The position numbers and the translations under genes are program-made. A stretch of DNA of 64,000 nt from the NCBI GenBank assembly GCA_903919715.1, contig CAIXJC010000012.1, positions 1 to 64,000 of the forward strand. The letters run 5' to 3'. The notes below the pieces were generated by a model. That model had not been told where the DNA came from and ran no database searches. It saw nothing but the letters and a program-made list of their open reading frames with translations. The DNA is from an uncultured bacterium. GTDB lineage: Bacteria; Planctomycetota; Phycisphaerae; Phycisphaerales; SM1A02. How positions within the stretch are numbered: the stretch's first letter is position 1; every line of letters begins with the position of its first letter. This document shows, piece by piece, positions 1 to 8,685 of the stretch.

Positions 1-80
1 AAAAGTGTGGCGCTTTTTCGTTTTTTAGAGAAAGTCGCGTTATCACTCATAGGCTCGTTTCGCAGGAGGGTCCTCTGGTC

Positions 81-1211
81 ATGGCGAAGCGAAAATCAAT
101 CGACGGCGCGATCGTTCGGCGAGTTTCGTCCAAGCAATTTGTGCTCGCAGTTCGCTCTCCGCTGAGCTCGACGAGGCGTGCAGTTGGTGCGCCAAAGTCC
201 ACTGCGCTCTTGGGCGAGTTGCGCAAAATGATTTTGAAGGCTCGCCAAGGAGTCGCCCATGCAGTGGATGCAGGGCTCACCACACTTTATTGGCATATTG
301 GACGGCGGATTCATCAAGACATTCTGCAAAGTGAGCGAGGTGAATATGGAGAGCGAATTGTGGCTGTGCTCAGCGACAAGTTGGAATCGGAATTTGGAAG
401 AGGGTTTGGAACGCGAAATCTGTTTCGAATGATCAGATTTGCCGAGGTTTTCCCAGATGACAGGATTGTGTCCGCACTGCGGACACAATTGGGATGGACT
501 CATTTCAAGGCGATTATTCCGATGACGGATCCCATCAAACGTGACTTTTATTCGCAGTTGTGTCGAGTGGAGCGATGGAGCACTCGCACACTTGAGAAGA
601 AGATTGGGGCGATGCTTTTCGAACGAAGTGCGCTGTCGAAAAAGCCTGCGAAACTTGCTGCAATGGAACTGAAACAACTTCGCCTTCGTGACAAAGTCAC
701 TCCTGACATTGTCTTTCGTGATCCATATATTCTTGATTTCCTAGGTTTGAAAGACACCTATTCTGAAAAAGATGCGGAGTCTGCGATTCTGCGTGAAATG
801 GAATCGTTCATCCTTGAACTTGGCGTTGGATTTTGTTTTGTTGCACGGCAGCAGCGAATGCAAATTGATGACCGTGATTATTATCTCGATCTACTTTTTT
901 ATCATCGATCAATGCGACGATTGATTGCGATTGAATTGAAGATGGGTAAATTCGAAGCGGAAGATAAGGGGCAAATGGAGTTGTATCTCAGTTGGTTGCG
1001 AAAGCACGCATGCCAAACAGGCGAGGCCGCGCCGTTGGGAATGATTCTTTGTGCAGGGAAACGTGACGAACACATCGAACTTCTCGAACTGCAGAAGAGT
1101 GGGATACACGTTGCGAGTTACAAGTTGAATGTTTTGCCCAAAGAAAAAATTCAACGCAAATTTCGTCAAGCAGTCAGGCTTGTGCGATTGAAGAGTGAAA
1201 AGAATGCGTAA
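81..1211 (+). CDS. DUF1016 (YhcG-type) PD-(D/E)xK nuclease family protein
   Basis: Predicted nuclease of the DUF1016/YhcG family, 376 aa. The N-terminal half (about residues 40-200) is the helical domain with LYWHIGRRI and GFGTRNLFRM motifs. The C-terminal half is a PD-(D/E)xK fold: D270 in 'YYLDLLFYH' and E285-x-K287 in 'AIELKMGKF' form the expected active site, so it looks catalytically intact. An AGGAGG-type ribosome site lies about 11 bases upstream of the ATG. No toxin, methylase or integrase lies beside it inside the window, although the left side is cut off. The gene looks richer in A/T than its neighbours, which would fit horizontal transfer. Members of this family often occur near restriction or mobile loci, but the substrate is unknown. 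The family call is firm; the role is not. Confidence 0.88.
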   Translation: MAKRKSIDGAIVRRVSSKQFVLAVRSPLSSTRRAVGAPKSTALLGELRKMILKARQGVAHAVDAGLTTLYWHIGRRIHQDILQSERGEYGERIVAVLSDKLESEFGRGFGTRNLFRMIRFAEVFPDDRIVSALRTQLGWTHFKAIIPMTDPIKRDFYSQLCRVERWSTRTLEKKIGAMLFERSALSKKPAKLAAMELKQLRLRDKVTPDIVFRDPYILDFLGLKDTYSEKDAESAILREMESFILELGVGFCFVARQQRMQIDDRDYYLDLLFYHRSMRRLIAIELKMGKFEAEDKGQMELYLSWLRKHACQTGEAAPLGMILCAGKRDEHIELLELQKSGIHVASYKLNVLPKEKIQRKFRQAVRLVRLKSEKNA

Positions 1212-1306
1212 AGAGAATGCGCGAAGTGGCGTCTTGTGCAAAAAAATGACAGCAAGTGGTGGATTTCTGCCAGCAATCGACGGGGATTCGTAACACTCAC
1301 GTCTCC

Positions 1307-2104
1307 TTACTTCTCGCCAAACATAATTCCAGCCGCGGCAAGTTGTTGATCGACTTGCGGCGCCCATCCTCGGTTTGCCGCAGGACTCGCTGGGCTTGGA
1401 TGCAAAACTTTATGAACGCGCGGTGGAGCGGCGGCTGATGCGCGTGGCGGCATCGCATCGATGACTCGCTGCGCGCGCTCTGCCGCGAATGCGCCAAATC
1501 CAACGACATTTTCTGGTTCGAGCGCATCAATCGCAGCTGCGAGCGCTTCATCGCACGCACTCTCAAGCGCTCGAACACTCGCCGATCCTCGCCCGACACG
1601 CGGCAATTTATCTGGAGTGAGATTCGCTCCCGTCTCTGACATAAACGCAAGCGGGCACCAGTTCCATATAAATGCATGACGAAAGAATGCGTCGGCGGTA
1701 CCGAATCGTTCGCGCGCCCACGACCAGACGCGCGCGCCGCTGACTTCGCTGCGAGTGCACGCAAATCCTTCGACGGGTCGCTTGGGATGCATTCGCATCG
1801 GCGCACCGATTTGAACGGTGCGTTCATCGATACCGAGAAAGTCCCGCACAGAAGCGACCTCTCCAAACGGCACGCCAGTTTGCGCCATTCCAAACGGTCC
1901 CGGATTCATGCCGACGAAAAGGACGGTTGGACGCATTCGCGCTCGCGCAAGAAATGCACAGTGCGCGGACCATGCGTATTCGAGCGGGTTATATGTGAAC
2001 GCCACGGGTGCCCCGAATTTCATCTCGCCGCACTTGTGCGCAAGGGTCGCGGCCGCGTGTTGCAATGCTGCCTGCGATGATGATTTATTTTGACACCGTT
2101 TCAT
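1307..2104 (-). CDS. SMUG1-like uracil-DNA glycosylase
   Basis: Removes uracil (and in the family also oxidised pyrimidines) from DNA as the first step of base excision repair. The 265-aa product is the usual SMUG1 length. Motif I 'GMNPGPFGMAQTGVPFG' (residues 65-81) carries the catalytic-region Asn67, and motif II 'HPSPASP' near the C-terminus carries the conserved His. Both match single-strand-selective monofunctional glycosylases rather than Ung. The first Met at 2104 is used; a later Met ('MKFGAPV') is possible. A TAGATT hexamer at 2119-2124 could be its own -10, so the terminator at 2174-2219 need not lie in its transcript. It is read away from coaD. Confidence 0.85.
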   Translation of the reverse strand: MKRCQNKSSSQAALQHAAATLAHKCGEMKFGAPVAFTYNPLEYAWSAHCAFLARARMRPTVLFVGMNPGPFGMAQTGVPFGEVASVRDFLGIDERTVQIGAPMRMHPKRPVEGFACTRSEVSGARVWSWARERFGTADAFFRHAFIWNWCPLAFMSETGANLTPDKLPRVGRGSASVRALESACDEALAAAIDALEPENVVGFGAFAAERAQRVIDAMPPRASAAAPPRVHKVLHPSPASPAANRGWAPQVDQQLAAAGIMFGEK

Positions 2105-2173
2105 CCTGAATACACAGGAATCTAGCGGATCAGGCTTGCGCGCAATCGTGGATTATGGGGGATCAACCAGCGC

Positions 2174-2219
2174 AAAAATAAAAAGGCCCCGCTCGGGGAG
2201 GCAGATCCGATGCGGGGCC
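2174..2219 (-). terminator. Rho-independent terminator of a leftward transcript
   Basis: The arms GCGGGGCC (2212-2219) and GGCCCCGC (2185-2192) are perfectly complementary over 8 bp. They are followed on the minus strand by a TTTTTATTTTT tract (complement of 2174-2184). A tighter alternative hairpin, CCCC-GAGC-GGGG (2187-2198), ends at the same tract. It faces left, yet no protein gene on the minus strand ends here, so it terminates something else (see the RNA candidate). Confidence 0.8.
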
Positions 2220-2401
2220 GATCCAGGGTTGTTCGTACGTTTCACGAGACGCTCGCGATCCGTTTTCTACCTCCTCAGTCGTTCACTTCACCGACTGCAA
2301 CAGAAATATGGGATTCCCGCCTCGCCGTGCAAATGAAGTTTGCAAGTTTTTTCACTTTCCACGCCCCGTGCGGTGGGTCAGATCTGTGTGTCTCTATCTT
2401 T
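2174..2401 (-). ncRNA. Candidate structured small RNA, about 230 nt
   Basis: This 320-bp gap between the glycosylase and coaD starts has no convincing ORF but has the makings of an RNA gene on the minus strand. A TAGGGT hexamer (complement of 2408-2413) shares its TA with the coaD -10, and a strong terminator lies at 2174-2219. In between are several local hairpins: 2359-2376 (CCAC/GTGG), 2329-2343 (GCAAA/TTTGC), 2276-2281 with 2292-2297 (CAGTCG/CGACTG) and 2245-2255 (CGAG/CTCG). I searched by eye for SRP RNA, 6S, tmRNA and RNase P signature sequences and saw none. Alternatively it is a long 5' leader with an attenuator for the glycosylase gene. Existence is inferred, not proven. Confidence 0.45.
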
Positions 2402-2407
2402 ATGGAC

Positions 2408-2417
2408 ACCCTACACT
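2408..2417. promoter_or_regulatory. Divergent promoter with shared TA: coaD and the RNA candidate
   Basis: On the plus strand TACACT (2412-2417) ends 8 bases before the coaD ATG at 2426. On the minus strand TAGGGT (2413-2408) overlaps it at the TA step. No clear -35 is visible for either direction. Confidence 0.45.
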
Positions 2418-2425
2418 TGGCAACT

Positions 2426-2998
2426 ATGGCAGGCGTCACTTCACGACATCATTTAGCGATCTATCCAGGCTCATTCGATCCCGTGACTTTGGGGCATTTG
2501 GATGTTCTCAGTCGCGCGCGGCGGCTCTTTGACGAGGTCATTGTTGCGGTCGGCCGCAATCCCGATAAGCCAGATTTTTTCCCAGTCGAAGAACGCGTGG
2601 CGTTGCTCGAACCGCTGATTGAAGAAATCATGCGGCGCGAGCCAGATGCAGCGCGCGTCACGATTGCGACCTATACGGGTTTGACCGTCGACTTCGCGCG
2701 GTCGCGCAATGCGTCTGGAATTATTCGAGGCATTCGCAATGTGACTGACCTTGCGTCGGAGTGCCAACTCGCAATCACAAATCGCCAAGTCGCAGGAATC
2801 GAAACTGTATTCGTCGTGACGGGCGAGGCTTTTGCGTTTCTTTCTTCAAGCCTCATTCGTCAGATCGCTGCGTTTGGCGGATCGATGGAAAAACTCAAGC
2901 CGTTCGTTCCGCCGAATGTTGCCAGTGCGATCGGCGAAAAAATGAGCGATCCCAATCATTCCCTCGCTCGTTTGGCGTTGGAGACTCAGGCCGACTGA
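2426..2998 (+). CDS. coaD: Phosphopantetheine adenylyltransferase
   Basis: Transfers AMP from ATP to 4'-phosphopantetheine to give dephospho-CoA, the fourth step of CoA synthesis, in the cytoplasm. The nucleotidyltransferase motif 'YPGSFDPVTLGH' sits at residues 13-24, including the (T/H)xGH signature. The C-terminal 'SSSLIRQIAAFGG' matches the family's substrate-binding helix. The product is 190 aa from this start, a little above the usual 160. The open frame extends upstream to 2210, but that part resembles no CoaD sequence and overlaps the divergent promoter. An ATG at 2402 is also possible. The TACACT hexamer 8 bases upstream and the absence of a ribosome site favour a leaderless start at 2426. 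Confidence 0.95.
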   Translation: MAGVTSRHHLAIYPGSFDPVTLGHLDVLSRARRLFDEVIVAVGRNPDKPDFFPVEERVALLEPLIEEIMRREPDAARVTIATYTGLTVDFARSRNASGIIRGIRNVTDLASECQLAITNRQVAGIETVFVVTGEAFAFLSSSLIRQIAAFGGSMEKLKPFVPPNVASAIGEKMSDPNHSLARLALETQAD

Positions 2999-3035
2999 TT
3001 TTCACGACGATCAGCAATCACTCGCAGAGAACAAT

Positions 3036-3770
3036 ATGTTGCAATTTCGTGTCATCTCTATCGGAACACTCGGTGCTCATCCTCTTTGGAATGAAAAGGG
3101 AGCTGTCCGCGAGGCGCACTCAACGACCACGCTCATCGAGTCTGGCCCGCGCAAGATCATCGTCGATCCATCGCTGCCTCCGCAGATTCTTCAGCCGCGA
3201 ATGCATTCGCGAACGGGAGTGAAGTGCGAAGAGATCACCGACGTCTTTTTGACCAGTAAGAATCCTGGCCAATACCGAGGCATCACGCTTTTCCCAAACG
3301 CAACATGGTGGATGGCAGCAGCAGATCGTGAAGCACTCGCCGCAGTCAGCGAAGAAGTCGAGCGATTCGCGGAGGTCGACGAGATGCAATCAAGCGATCC
3401 TAAGACGCGCGGCGTGATCGACTTCGTTAAGACATCGCTCGAAGTTGGACGACGTGTGAAGGATGCTCCTGATCGACTCGCAGACGGAGTCGATCTCTTT
3501 CCACTTCCAGGAGTGACTGCGGGAACTGCGGGATTGCTCTTGTCGATTCCATCATCGACCATTCTGATTACAGGCGATGCCATCGTGACCGAAGAGCACC
3601 TCGCGCAAGGGCGCATCACGACTCCATGCGAAGACATGGAACGCGCGCAGGAATCGTTCCGTGAGGCAGTCGAAATCGCGGATGTCTTCGTGCTTGGTCG
3701 GGATAATGTTGTGTTTAATCCACTGCGCGGTTCGTTTGGAAGATTCATGAGTCAATCAACGCAGGGATAA
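3036..3770 (+). CDS. Metallo-beta-lactamase-fold-like protein lacking the metal ligands
   Basis: The 244-aa protein follows the metallo-beta-lactamase plan: an N-terminal strand region with 'STTTLIESGPRKIIVDPSLPP' spacing, a central 'TDVFLTSKNPGQYRG' where HxHxDH should be, 'LPLPGVTAGTAGLLL' in place of the usual PGHTPGS histidine loop, and 'ILITGDAIV', which keeps the Asp. A late 'FVLGRDN' replaces the last GH motif. All the metal-binding histidines therefore appear to be substituted, suggesting a binding or scaffold role rather than hydrolysis. It lies 37 bp downstream of coaD on the same strand and upstream of panB; a link to pantothenate/CoA metabolism is only suggested by position. The fold call is an inference from motif order. 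Confidence 0.6.
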   Translation: MLQFRVISIGTLGAHPLWNEKGAVREAHSTTTLIESGPRKIIVDPSLPPQILQPRMHSRTGVKCEEITDVFLTSKNPGQYRGITLFPNATWWMAAADREALAAVSEEVERFAEVDEMQSSDPKTRGVIDFVKTSLEVGRRVKDAPDRLADGVDLFPLPGVTAGTAGLLLSIPSSTILITGDAIVTEEHLAQGRITTPCEDMERAQESFREAVEIADVFVLGRDNVVFNPLRGSFGRFMSQSTQG

Positions 3771-3845
3771 AATTCACTCGGTCGGTTGAACTATTCTCTT
3801 TCACGCTTCTGGCTAGAAACACCACTCAATCATCGGATTCATCAA

Positions 3846-4862
3846 ATGACTACTGACTCGAATGAAAAGAACCAAGGTCTTCAGAACCAAGGTCTTCAGA
3901 ACCAAGGTCTTCAGAACCAAGGCCTTCAGAACAAGACGCTCGGCCAAGTTGCCGCAGGAGCAGCAGGCGAAAGTGAAGCCGCGACGACACGCACTTCTTT
4001 CACGCTGCGCAGCTTGCTGAAGATGGTGCGAGGCGGCGAAAAATTTGCATGCTTGACCTGTTATGACGCGACGACTGCACGTTGGTTGCAAGCGGCGGGA
4101 TTGCATGTGCTGCTTGTGGGTGACACCGCAGGCGAAGTGATTCTTGGATTTCCAAACACGATGCACACGCCGCTGGATTTTCTTGTCGCGTTGACGGCTG
4201 GTGTGAAGCGCGGCGCGCCTGCAACGCTCGTCATGGCGGATATGCCATTCATGAGTTACCAAGCCGACGATGCGGAGGCGATTCGCAACGCTGGGCGATT
4301 CATGACCGAAGGGCTTGCAGATCTTGTGAAGCTTGAAGTCGATCGTTCATTCGCAGGATTAGTTGCCAAGATGAGTCGTGCAGGAATTCCTGTTGTCGCT
4401 CACATCGGATCGCGACCGCAACACGTGAAGATGCACGGTGGGTATTACGCCGCAGGCAAGAGTGCAGACACTGCAGTCGCATTGCTTGATGACGCTCGTG
4501 CGATGGTTGAAGCGGGCGCGACGATGTTGCTGATCGAAGCGGCGCCTGCAGAAGTCGCAGAACAAATCGTGCGGGAATCGACTGTGCCGGTGATCGGTTG
4601 TGGCGCAGGATCGTCTTGTCATGGCCAAGTTGTTGTCTTGCAAGATCTGCTTGGAATGAGCACGTGGCAGCCTGCGTTCGCGTTGCCAACGGCTCAAATC
4701 GGCGGACAAATTATGGCCGCAGCCAAAGTCTGGATGGACCGTGTGAAGTCGGGACAACTCGGCGAACATCCATATGTGATGAACGATACGCAGCGCACAG
4801 TGTTTCACGAGACGTTGAAGCGCCGCGATGTTTCGCATGAACGGGTCGAGCCCAAGCAATGA
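3846..4862 (+). CDS. panB: 3-methyl-2-oxobutanoate hydroxymethyltransferase
   Basis: Makes ketopantoate from 2-oxoisovalerate and 5,10-methylene-THF, the first committed step to pantothenate and CoA. The family blocks are present: 'CYDATTARWLQAAG', 'VGDTAGEVILGFPNT', 'VMADMPFMSYQ', 'VKLEVDRSFAG', 'VVAHIGSRPQHVKMHGGY' and 'IGCGAGSSCHGQVVVLQDLLG'. The start at 3846 adds an N-terminal stretch of about 50 residues containing four NQGLQ repeats before the conserved domain; the frame is open to 3786. The C-terminus overlaps the start of the protease gene by four bases. Being near coaD places two steps of one pathway together. The repeat-bearing N-terminus is atypical for PanB. Confidence 0.93.
   Translation: MTTDSNEKNQGLQNQGLQNQGLQNQGLQNKTLGQVAAGAAGESEAATTRTSFTLRSLLKMVRGGEKFACLTCYDATTARWLQAAGLHVLLVGDTAGEVILGFPNTMHTPLDFLVALTAGVKRGAPATLVMADMPFMSYQADDAEAIRNAGRFMTEGLADLVKLEVDRSFAGLVAKMSRAGIPVVAHIGSRPQHVKMHGGYYAAGKSADTAVALLDDARAMVEAGATMLLIEAAPAEVAEQIVRESTVPVIGCGAGSSCHGQVVVLQDLLGMSTWQPAFALPTAQIGGQIMAAAKVWMDRVKSGQLGEHPYVMNDTQRTVFHETLKRRDVSHERVEPKQ
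3870..3929 (+). repeat. 15-bp in-frame tandem repeat, four copies
   Basis: The unit AACCAAGGTCTTCAG is repeated four times; the last copy has GGCCTTCAG. Each copy encodes Asn-Gln-Gly-Leu-Gln in the panB frame. Near-identity at the DNA level points to recent slippage. Confidence 0.9.
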
Positions 4863-6340
4863 AAATCCAAACGCTGTTGCCAGCAACCATTGTGGCAATC
4901 GCAGCCGTGGTCGTGCTGATCGCAACTCCTCAAGCCGTTCGTAGTGTGGTCAAGACGAAAGCAGAAGCAGAACTTGTCGCTGCGAAGGGGAGGTTGACTC
5001 ACACCAATGCGCTTGAAGAAGTGAATCAGGCGACGCGCGATATCGCCACAATCGTCGAGCCGTCTGTTCTCTCCCTGAGCGCATCTGGATCGCAGTCGGC
5101 GCGCGGCGGAGGTCGGCCATTTCTCAATACTGGTTCTGGATGGATTTATGACGTGTATGGCCACATCGTGACGAACGGTCATGTTGTTGATGGCGCAGAT
5201 CGAATCGACGTGCAGTTGCATACGGGACAGATTGTGCAGGCGCAGTTGATCGGACTTGATCTGAAAACGGATATCGCAGTGCTGAGAATCGAAGCTGATG
5301 ATTTGACGCCAGCTCAACGTTCAATCGACATTCCAACGCAAGGCGACATGGTGTTTGCATTTGGATCTCCATTTGATTTTCGTTTTTCGATGAGTGCTGG
5401 CATTGTTTCTGGAATCGGTCGCAGCGCAGGACTTTCGGATGTGGATTATGAAAATTTCATCCAAGTTGATGCAGCGATCAATCCTGGTAATTCTGGCGGA
5501 CCTCTGACAGATATTTATGGACGTGTGATTGGAATGAATACGGCGATCGCGACTGGTCGCGGAAGCACGCTTGGACAGGGTCAATTCGGTGGAATCGGCC
5601 TCGCAATTCCAATGGACATCATCGAATTCGTGGTGGGGCAATTGATCGAAACGGGAGAAGTCGCCAAAGGTTTTTCGGGCGTTGCGGTTCAGCCGGTCAA
5701 TTCAATCTTGCCGCCACAAATGCGCGATCCAATTTATCGCTGCATCGTGGAGCATTACAACGCCGATGGTGCGGTCATCTCGCGGATCACAGCAGGCAGT
5801 CCTGCGGAGCGCGCGGGCCTGAAGTTGGGTGATGTGATCACTTCGATTGATGGCGTGCGAGTGACTGATGCGGACAAGGTTCCGTCGATCATTGGCACGC
5901 GACGGCCGGGACAAACTGTGGTCTTCCAAGTCTGGCGGGCGGTTCCCGATCAAGGTCGCGGGGAAGAGATGAAGTTCAATGTGGAGTTGATCCAGCGAGA
6001 TCCACAGGTGGAAGCGGCGGACATCGCCGACATCCTGCGAAATTATGGATTTGCGACTTTGGCGACCAGCACGCAGGAGTCGTGCGCTGCGCTCACCGTT
6101 GCGCACCGCCGCGGCGTGTTGGTTGGAGCGGTCACTCCCAATTCGAAATTGGCTGAAATGGTCCCCGCTGGGTCGATCATTGTTGCCGTGGGCGGTCAAT
6201 CAGTTGGAACGCTCGAAGACTTTTATGTGCGGTTGGCGCGCGGTGCGGTTTCGCGGCGTGGAATCGGTCGTGCCAGTGCAATCTTGACCATCGCTCTTCC
6301 CTCAGGCACGCTGAGCGAGTTTGATATACCACTCCGCTAA
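4859..6340 (+). CDS. HtrA/DegP-like serine protease with PDZ domains
   Basis: Envelope protease/chaperone of the S1C family, 493 aa. Residues 5-25 form one hydrophobic segment (signal anchor or uncleaved signal). The trypsin-like domain carries the full triad: His108 in 'TNGHVVDGA', Asp138 in 'KTDIAVL' and Ser212 in 'NPGNSGGPL'. A PDZ domain begins near residue 265, with a typical '[20 protein letters not shown]' turn, and a second PDZ-like region follows near 385-490 ('[18 protein letters not shown]'). The start overlaps the panB stop as ATGA, implying translational coupling. The likely role is turnover of misfolded envelope proteins. Confidence 0.92.
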   Translation: MKIQTLLPATIVAIAAVVVLIATPQAVRSVVKTKAEAELVAAKGRLTHTNALEEVNQATRDIATIVEPSVLSLSASGSQSARGGGRPFLNTGSGWIYDVYGHIVTNGHVVDGADRIDVQLHTGQIVQAQLIGLDLKTDIAVLRIEADDLTPAQRSIDIPTQGDMVFAFGSPFDFRFSMSAGIVSGIGRSAGLSDVDYENFIQVDAAINPGNSGGPLTDIYGRVIGMNTAIATGRGSTLGQGQFGGIGLAIPMDIIEFVVGQLIETGEVAKGFSGVAVQPVNSILPPQMRDPIYRCIVEHYNADGAVISRITAGSPAERAGLKLGDVITSIDGVRVTDADKVPSIIGTRRPGQTVVFQVWRAVPDQGRGEEMKFNVELIQRDPQVEAADIADILRNYGFATLATSTQESCAALTVAHRRGVLVGAVTPNSKLAEMVPAGSIIVAVGGQSVGTLEDFYVRLARGAVSRRGIGRASAILTIALPSGTLSEFDIPLR

Positions 6341-6344
6341 TTCC

Positions 6345-7181
6345 ATGACAAAGCCACTCCTCGAAGTTCAAGATCTCAACGTGCACTTTCCCGTGCGGCG
6401 CGGAATTTTTCAGCGGATCGTTGATCATCGGCGCGCCGTGGACGGCGTGAGTTTTTCGATCATGCCTGGCGAGACGCTCGGACTTGTCGGCGAGTCTGGT
6501 TGTGGAAAGACCACCGTCGGCCGTGCGATATTGCGTCTGATTCCAGCGACGAGCGGGAGCGTTCACTTTGATGGCATTGATGTCTTCGCTCAAGGCGCGA
6601 CAAGTCTGCGGAAACTTCGGCGGCAGATGCAGATCATCTTTCAAGATCCAGGTGGTTCGCTCAATCCGCGAATGCGCGTCGGGCGAATTATTGGCGAGCC
6701 ACTCGAAGTCCACGGCATCGTGCCGAAGGATCAGATTCGAGAGCGCGTTGGCAAGTTGCTTGAGCGCTGCGGACTTTGGCGCGGCGCCGCCGATCGGTAC
6801 CCACACGAATTTTCTGGCGGACAGAAACAGCGCATTGGTATCGCACGCGCACTTGCGCTCGAGCCGCGGCTGATCGTCTGTGACGAACCGACCAGTGCGC
6901 TCGATGTTTCGATTCAGAGTCAGGTGTTGAATCTTCTTGCTGATTTGCAGGAAGAATTCAAGCTTTCGTATCTGTTCATCAGCCACGATATGGCGGTCAT
7001 TCATCACGCATGTCAACGAATCGTCGTGATGTGGAATGGCAAGATCGTCGAGCAAGGGACTCGCGAAGAAATTATTTACGCGCCGAAGCATCCTTATACG
7101 CAGGCGCTTTTGTCTGCGGTTCCGGAAGCGGATCCGATGCGGCGCAAGAATCGTGTTCGACTCGAAGGGATGCGGATGTGA
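6345..7181 (+). CDS. Oligopeptide/dipeptide-type ABC transporter ATP-binding protein
   Basis: ATPase subunit of the DppF/OppF type, 278 aa. Walker A 'GESGCGKT' is at residues 49-56, followed by Q-loop '[14 protein letters not shown]', signature '[15 protein letters not shown]', Walker B '[12 protein letters not shown]' and H-loop 'FISHDMAV'. The C-terminal extension '[16 protein letters not shown]' is diagnostic of the peptide/nickel subfamily. No permease or binding-protein gene is in the window, so its partners are elsewhere. The frame is open to 6321, but the ATG at 6345, just after the protease stop, fits the family N-terminus. Confidence 0.92.
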   Translation: MTKPLLEVQDLNVHFPVRRGIFQRIVDHRRAVDGVSFSIMPGETLGLVGESGCGKTTVGRAILRLIPATSGSVHFDGIDVFAQGATSLRKLRRQMQIIFQDPGGSLNPRMRVGRIIGEPLEVHGIVPKDQIRERVGKLLERCGLWRGAADRYPHEFSGGQKQRIGIARALALEPRLIVCDEPTSALDVSIQSQVLNLLADLQEEFKLSYLFISHDMAVIHHACQRIVVMWNGKIVEQGTREEIIYAPKHPYTQALLSAVPEADPMRRKNRVRLEGMRM

Positions 7182-7717
7182 CGACGGCACCAATCGAGTC
7201 ACGCAAGGCTGCGAAATTCCTCTTCTTCTTTTTTATCCTGCTTGCAGTTGGGACATTCGCATGGGGATTTTTTGTTGCCGAGAAAGTTCGAGCACGTGCG
7301 CGGCAAGTCGACGGCGCATTGCGGTCGGTCGCATGGGCGTGCTTGTGTTATTCCCAGCCAACATCCCAGCCAACCTCTCAGCAAACCTCTTTGGCGAGCG
7401 ATCATCTCTGGCCCGATTCCGATGCGTCATTGATCGCTTCGACAGGAGCTTGGAGTCGCGAAACAATCGAATCGCCAGGTGCGCAGTGGCCAGCGACGCG
7501 AGAAGCGGCGTTGGCTGGCACGGTTGCTCCTGCCAATGCTGCCGAAGCGTTGGCGATTGTGGGCGTCGAATTCTCGAAAGATCCGCATGATTGTCCGCAC
7601 ATTACTGCGCTCGGAAATCCCAGCGGATTGGATACTCTAGAAGTTGTAAACGCTTGGTTGACCGAGTACGCAAAGGCACAGTTTTCCCGTTCGCTTCCCG
7701 CTCCAATCCAGAAATAA
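7178..7717 (+). CDS. Small membrane-anchored protein of unknown function
   Basis: I do not recognise this protein. From a GTG start that overlaps the transporter ATPase stop it is 179 aa. Residues 12-33 form a single transmembrane segment, led by a basic N-terminus (ESRKAAK), so the rest is probably outside the cytoplasm. After the membrane segment comes a short Q-P-T-S repeat ('[13 protein letters not shown]') encoded by near-identical 12-base units, then a soluble part of about 100 residues with no motif I can name. An ATG start at 7010 inside the ATPase gene is also open but would give an unlikely charged leader. It is followed after one base by thyX. Confidence 0.6.
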   Translation: MTTAPIESRKAAKFLFFFFILLAVGTFAWGFFVAEKVRARARQVDGALRSVAWACLCYSQPTSQPTSQQTSLASDHLWPDSDASLIASTGAWSRETIESPGAQWPATREAALAGTVAPANAAEALAIVGVEFSKDPHDCPHITALGNPSGLDTLEVVNAWLTEYAKAQFSRSLPAPIQK

Positions 7718-7718
7718 T

Positions 7719-8684
7719 ATGAGTTCCCAGCCGATGACCCAGCCGACAAATCAGCCGATGAATGCCACCATGTCGAATCCCAACACAATCGCGCGAGTGA
7801 TGCCAGAAACGCCGATGTTTGATGTGATGGAAGGCGCCGCGCGCATTGAAAAGCGCGTGCTCGATCACGGATTTGTTGCTCTCATCGATTGTATGCCGCG
7901 GATGGCGCCAGTTGGAAAGACTGCGGATTTTTCGATTGTGCAATCAGCGCGTGTTTCGTATGGCGAAGGCACGAAGCAGGTGAATGAAGATCGCGGGCTC
8001 GTGCGATATTTGCTGCGGCATCGTCACACGACACCGTTTGAAATGGTCGAGTTCAAATTTCATATTGCGATGCCGATGTTTGTTGCGCGACAATGGATTC
8101 GCCATCGCACGGCAAACGTCAATGAATACAGCGCGCGCTATTCAATCGTCCCAGATCGTTTTTATCGCCCGTCGCTCGAATCTGTTCGTGCGCAGAGTGG
8201 ATCGAATCGCCAAGGCGGTGAAGGTCTCGTCGATGCTGGAACTGCTGAAGAATTCCTGGTGATGCTCGATCGCGCAGAAGGGCTTTATAAAGATTATTTA
8301 GGCCTCACCGAAAAGGGTGTGGCGCGAGAATTGGCGCGAGCTGCGCTTCCCGTCTCGGTTTATACGGAGTGGTACTGGAAGTGCGATTTGCACAATCTTT
8401 TTCACTTCCTTTCGCTGAGAATGGATCCGCATGCGCAGTATGAAATCCGCGTTTTCGCCGATGCAATGTATGAATTATTGAAGCCGATCGTGCCGATTTC
8501 ATGCGAGGCGTTCGAGGATTATCGACTCGGCGCAATGCATTTGACGAAGCTCGAAATTGAATCGATTAAGTCTGGCAAGCCGCTCGCCACCACCAACAAG
8601 CGCGAACTTGCCGAGTTCGAGACCAAGTGTGCGCAGTTGGGGATCGTGATGCCAGTTGGTTCGCCTGCGAAGTCGCCGGCTTGA
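7719..8684 (+). CDS. thyX: FAD-dependent thymidylate synthase
   Basis: Converts dUMP to dTMP using methylene-THF, NADPH and FAD. The ThyX signature 'RHRTANVNEYSARY' lies at residues 128-141, preceded by 'LRHRHTTPFEMVEFKF' for flavin and folate binding; a C-terminal 'LSLRMDPHAQYEIR' block completes the family. The 321-aa product is longer than typical ThyX, partly because of a Q/P/M/N-rich N-terminus ('QPMTQPTNQPMN'), so translation may begin at a later Met. No thyA is visible nearby. Expression is probably coupled to the preceding gene. Confidence 0.96.
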   Translation: MSSQPMTQPTNQPMNATMSNPNTIARVMPETPMFDVMEGAARIEKRVLDHGFVALIDCMPRMAPVGKTADFSIVQSARVSYGEGTKQVNEDRGLVRYLLRHRHTTPFEMVEFKFHIAMPMFVARQWIRHRTANVNEYSARYSIVPDRFYRPSLESVRAQSGSNRQGGEGLVDAGTAEEFLVMLDRAEGLYKDYLGLTEKGVARELARAALPVSVYTEWYWKCDLHNLFHFLSLRMDPHAQYEIRVFADAMYELLKPIVPISCEAFEDYRLGAMHLTKLEIESIKSGKPLATTNKRELAEFETKCAQLGIVMPVGSPAKSPA

Positions 8685-8685
8685 T

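Noticed and set aside
2174-2401. SRP RNA, 6S RNA, tmRNA or RNase P RNA
   Set aside because: The signature sequences of these RNAs were not found; only a generic structured RNA with terminator is supported.
6177-7202. 341-aa minus-strand ORF
   Set aside because: Antisense shadow of the ABC ATPase, which has all its nucleotide-binding motifs.
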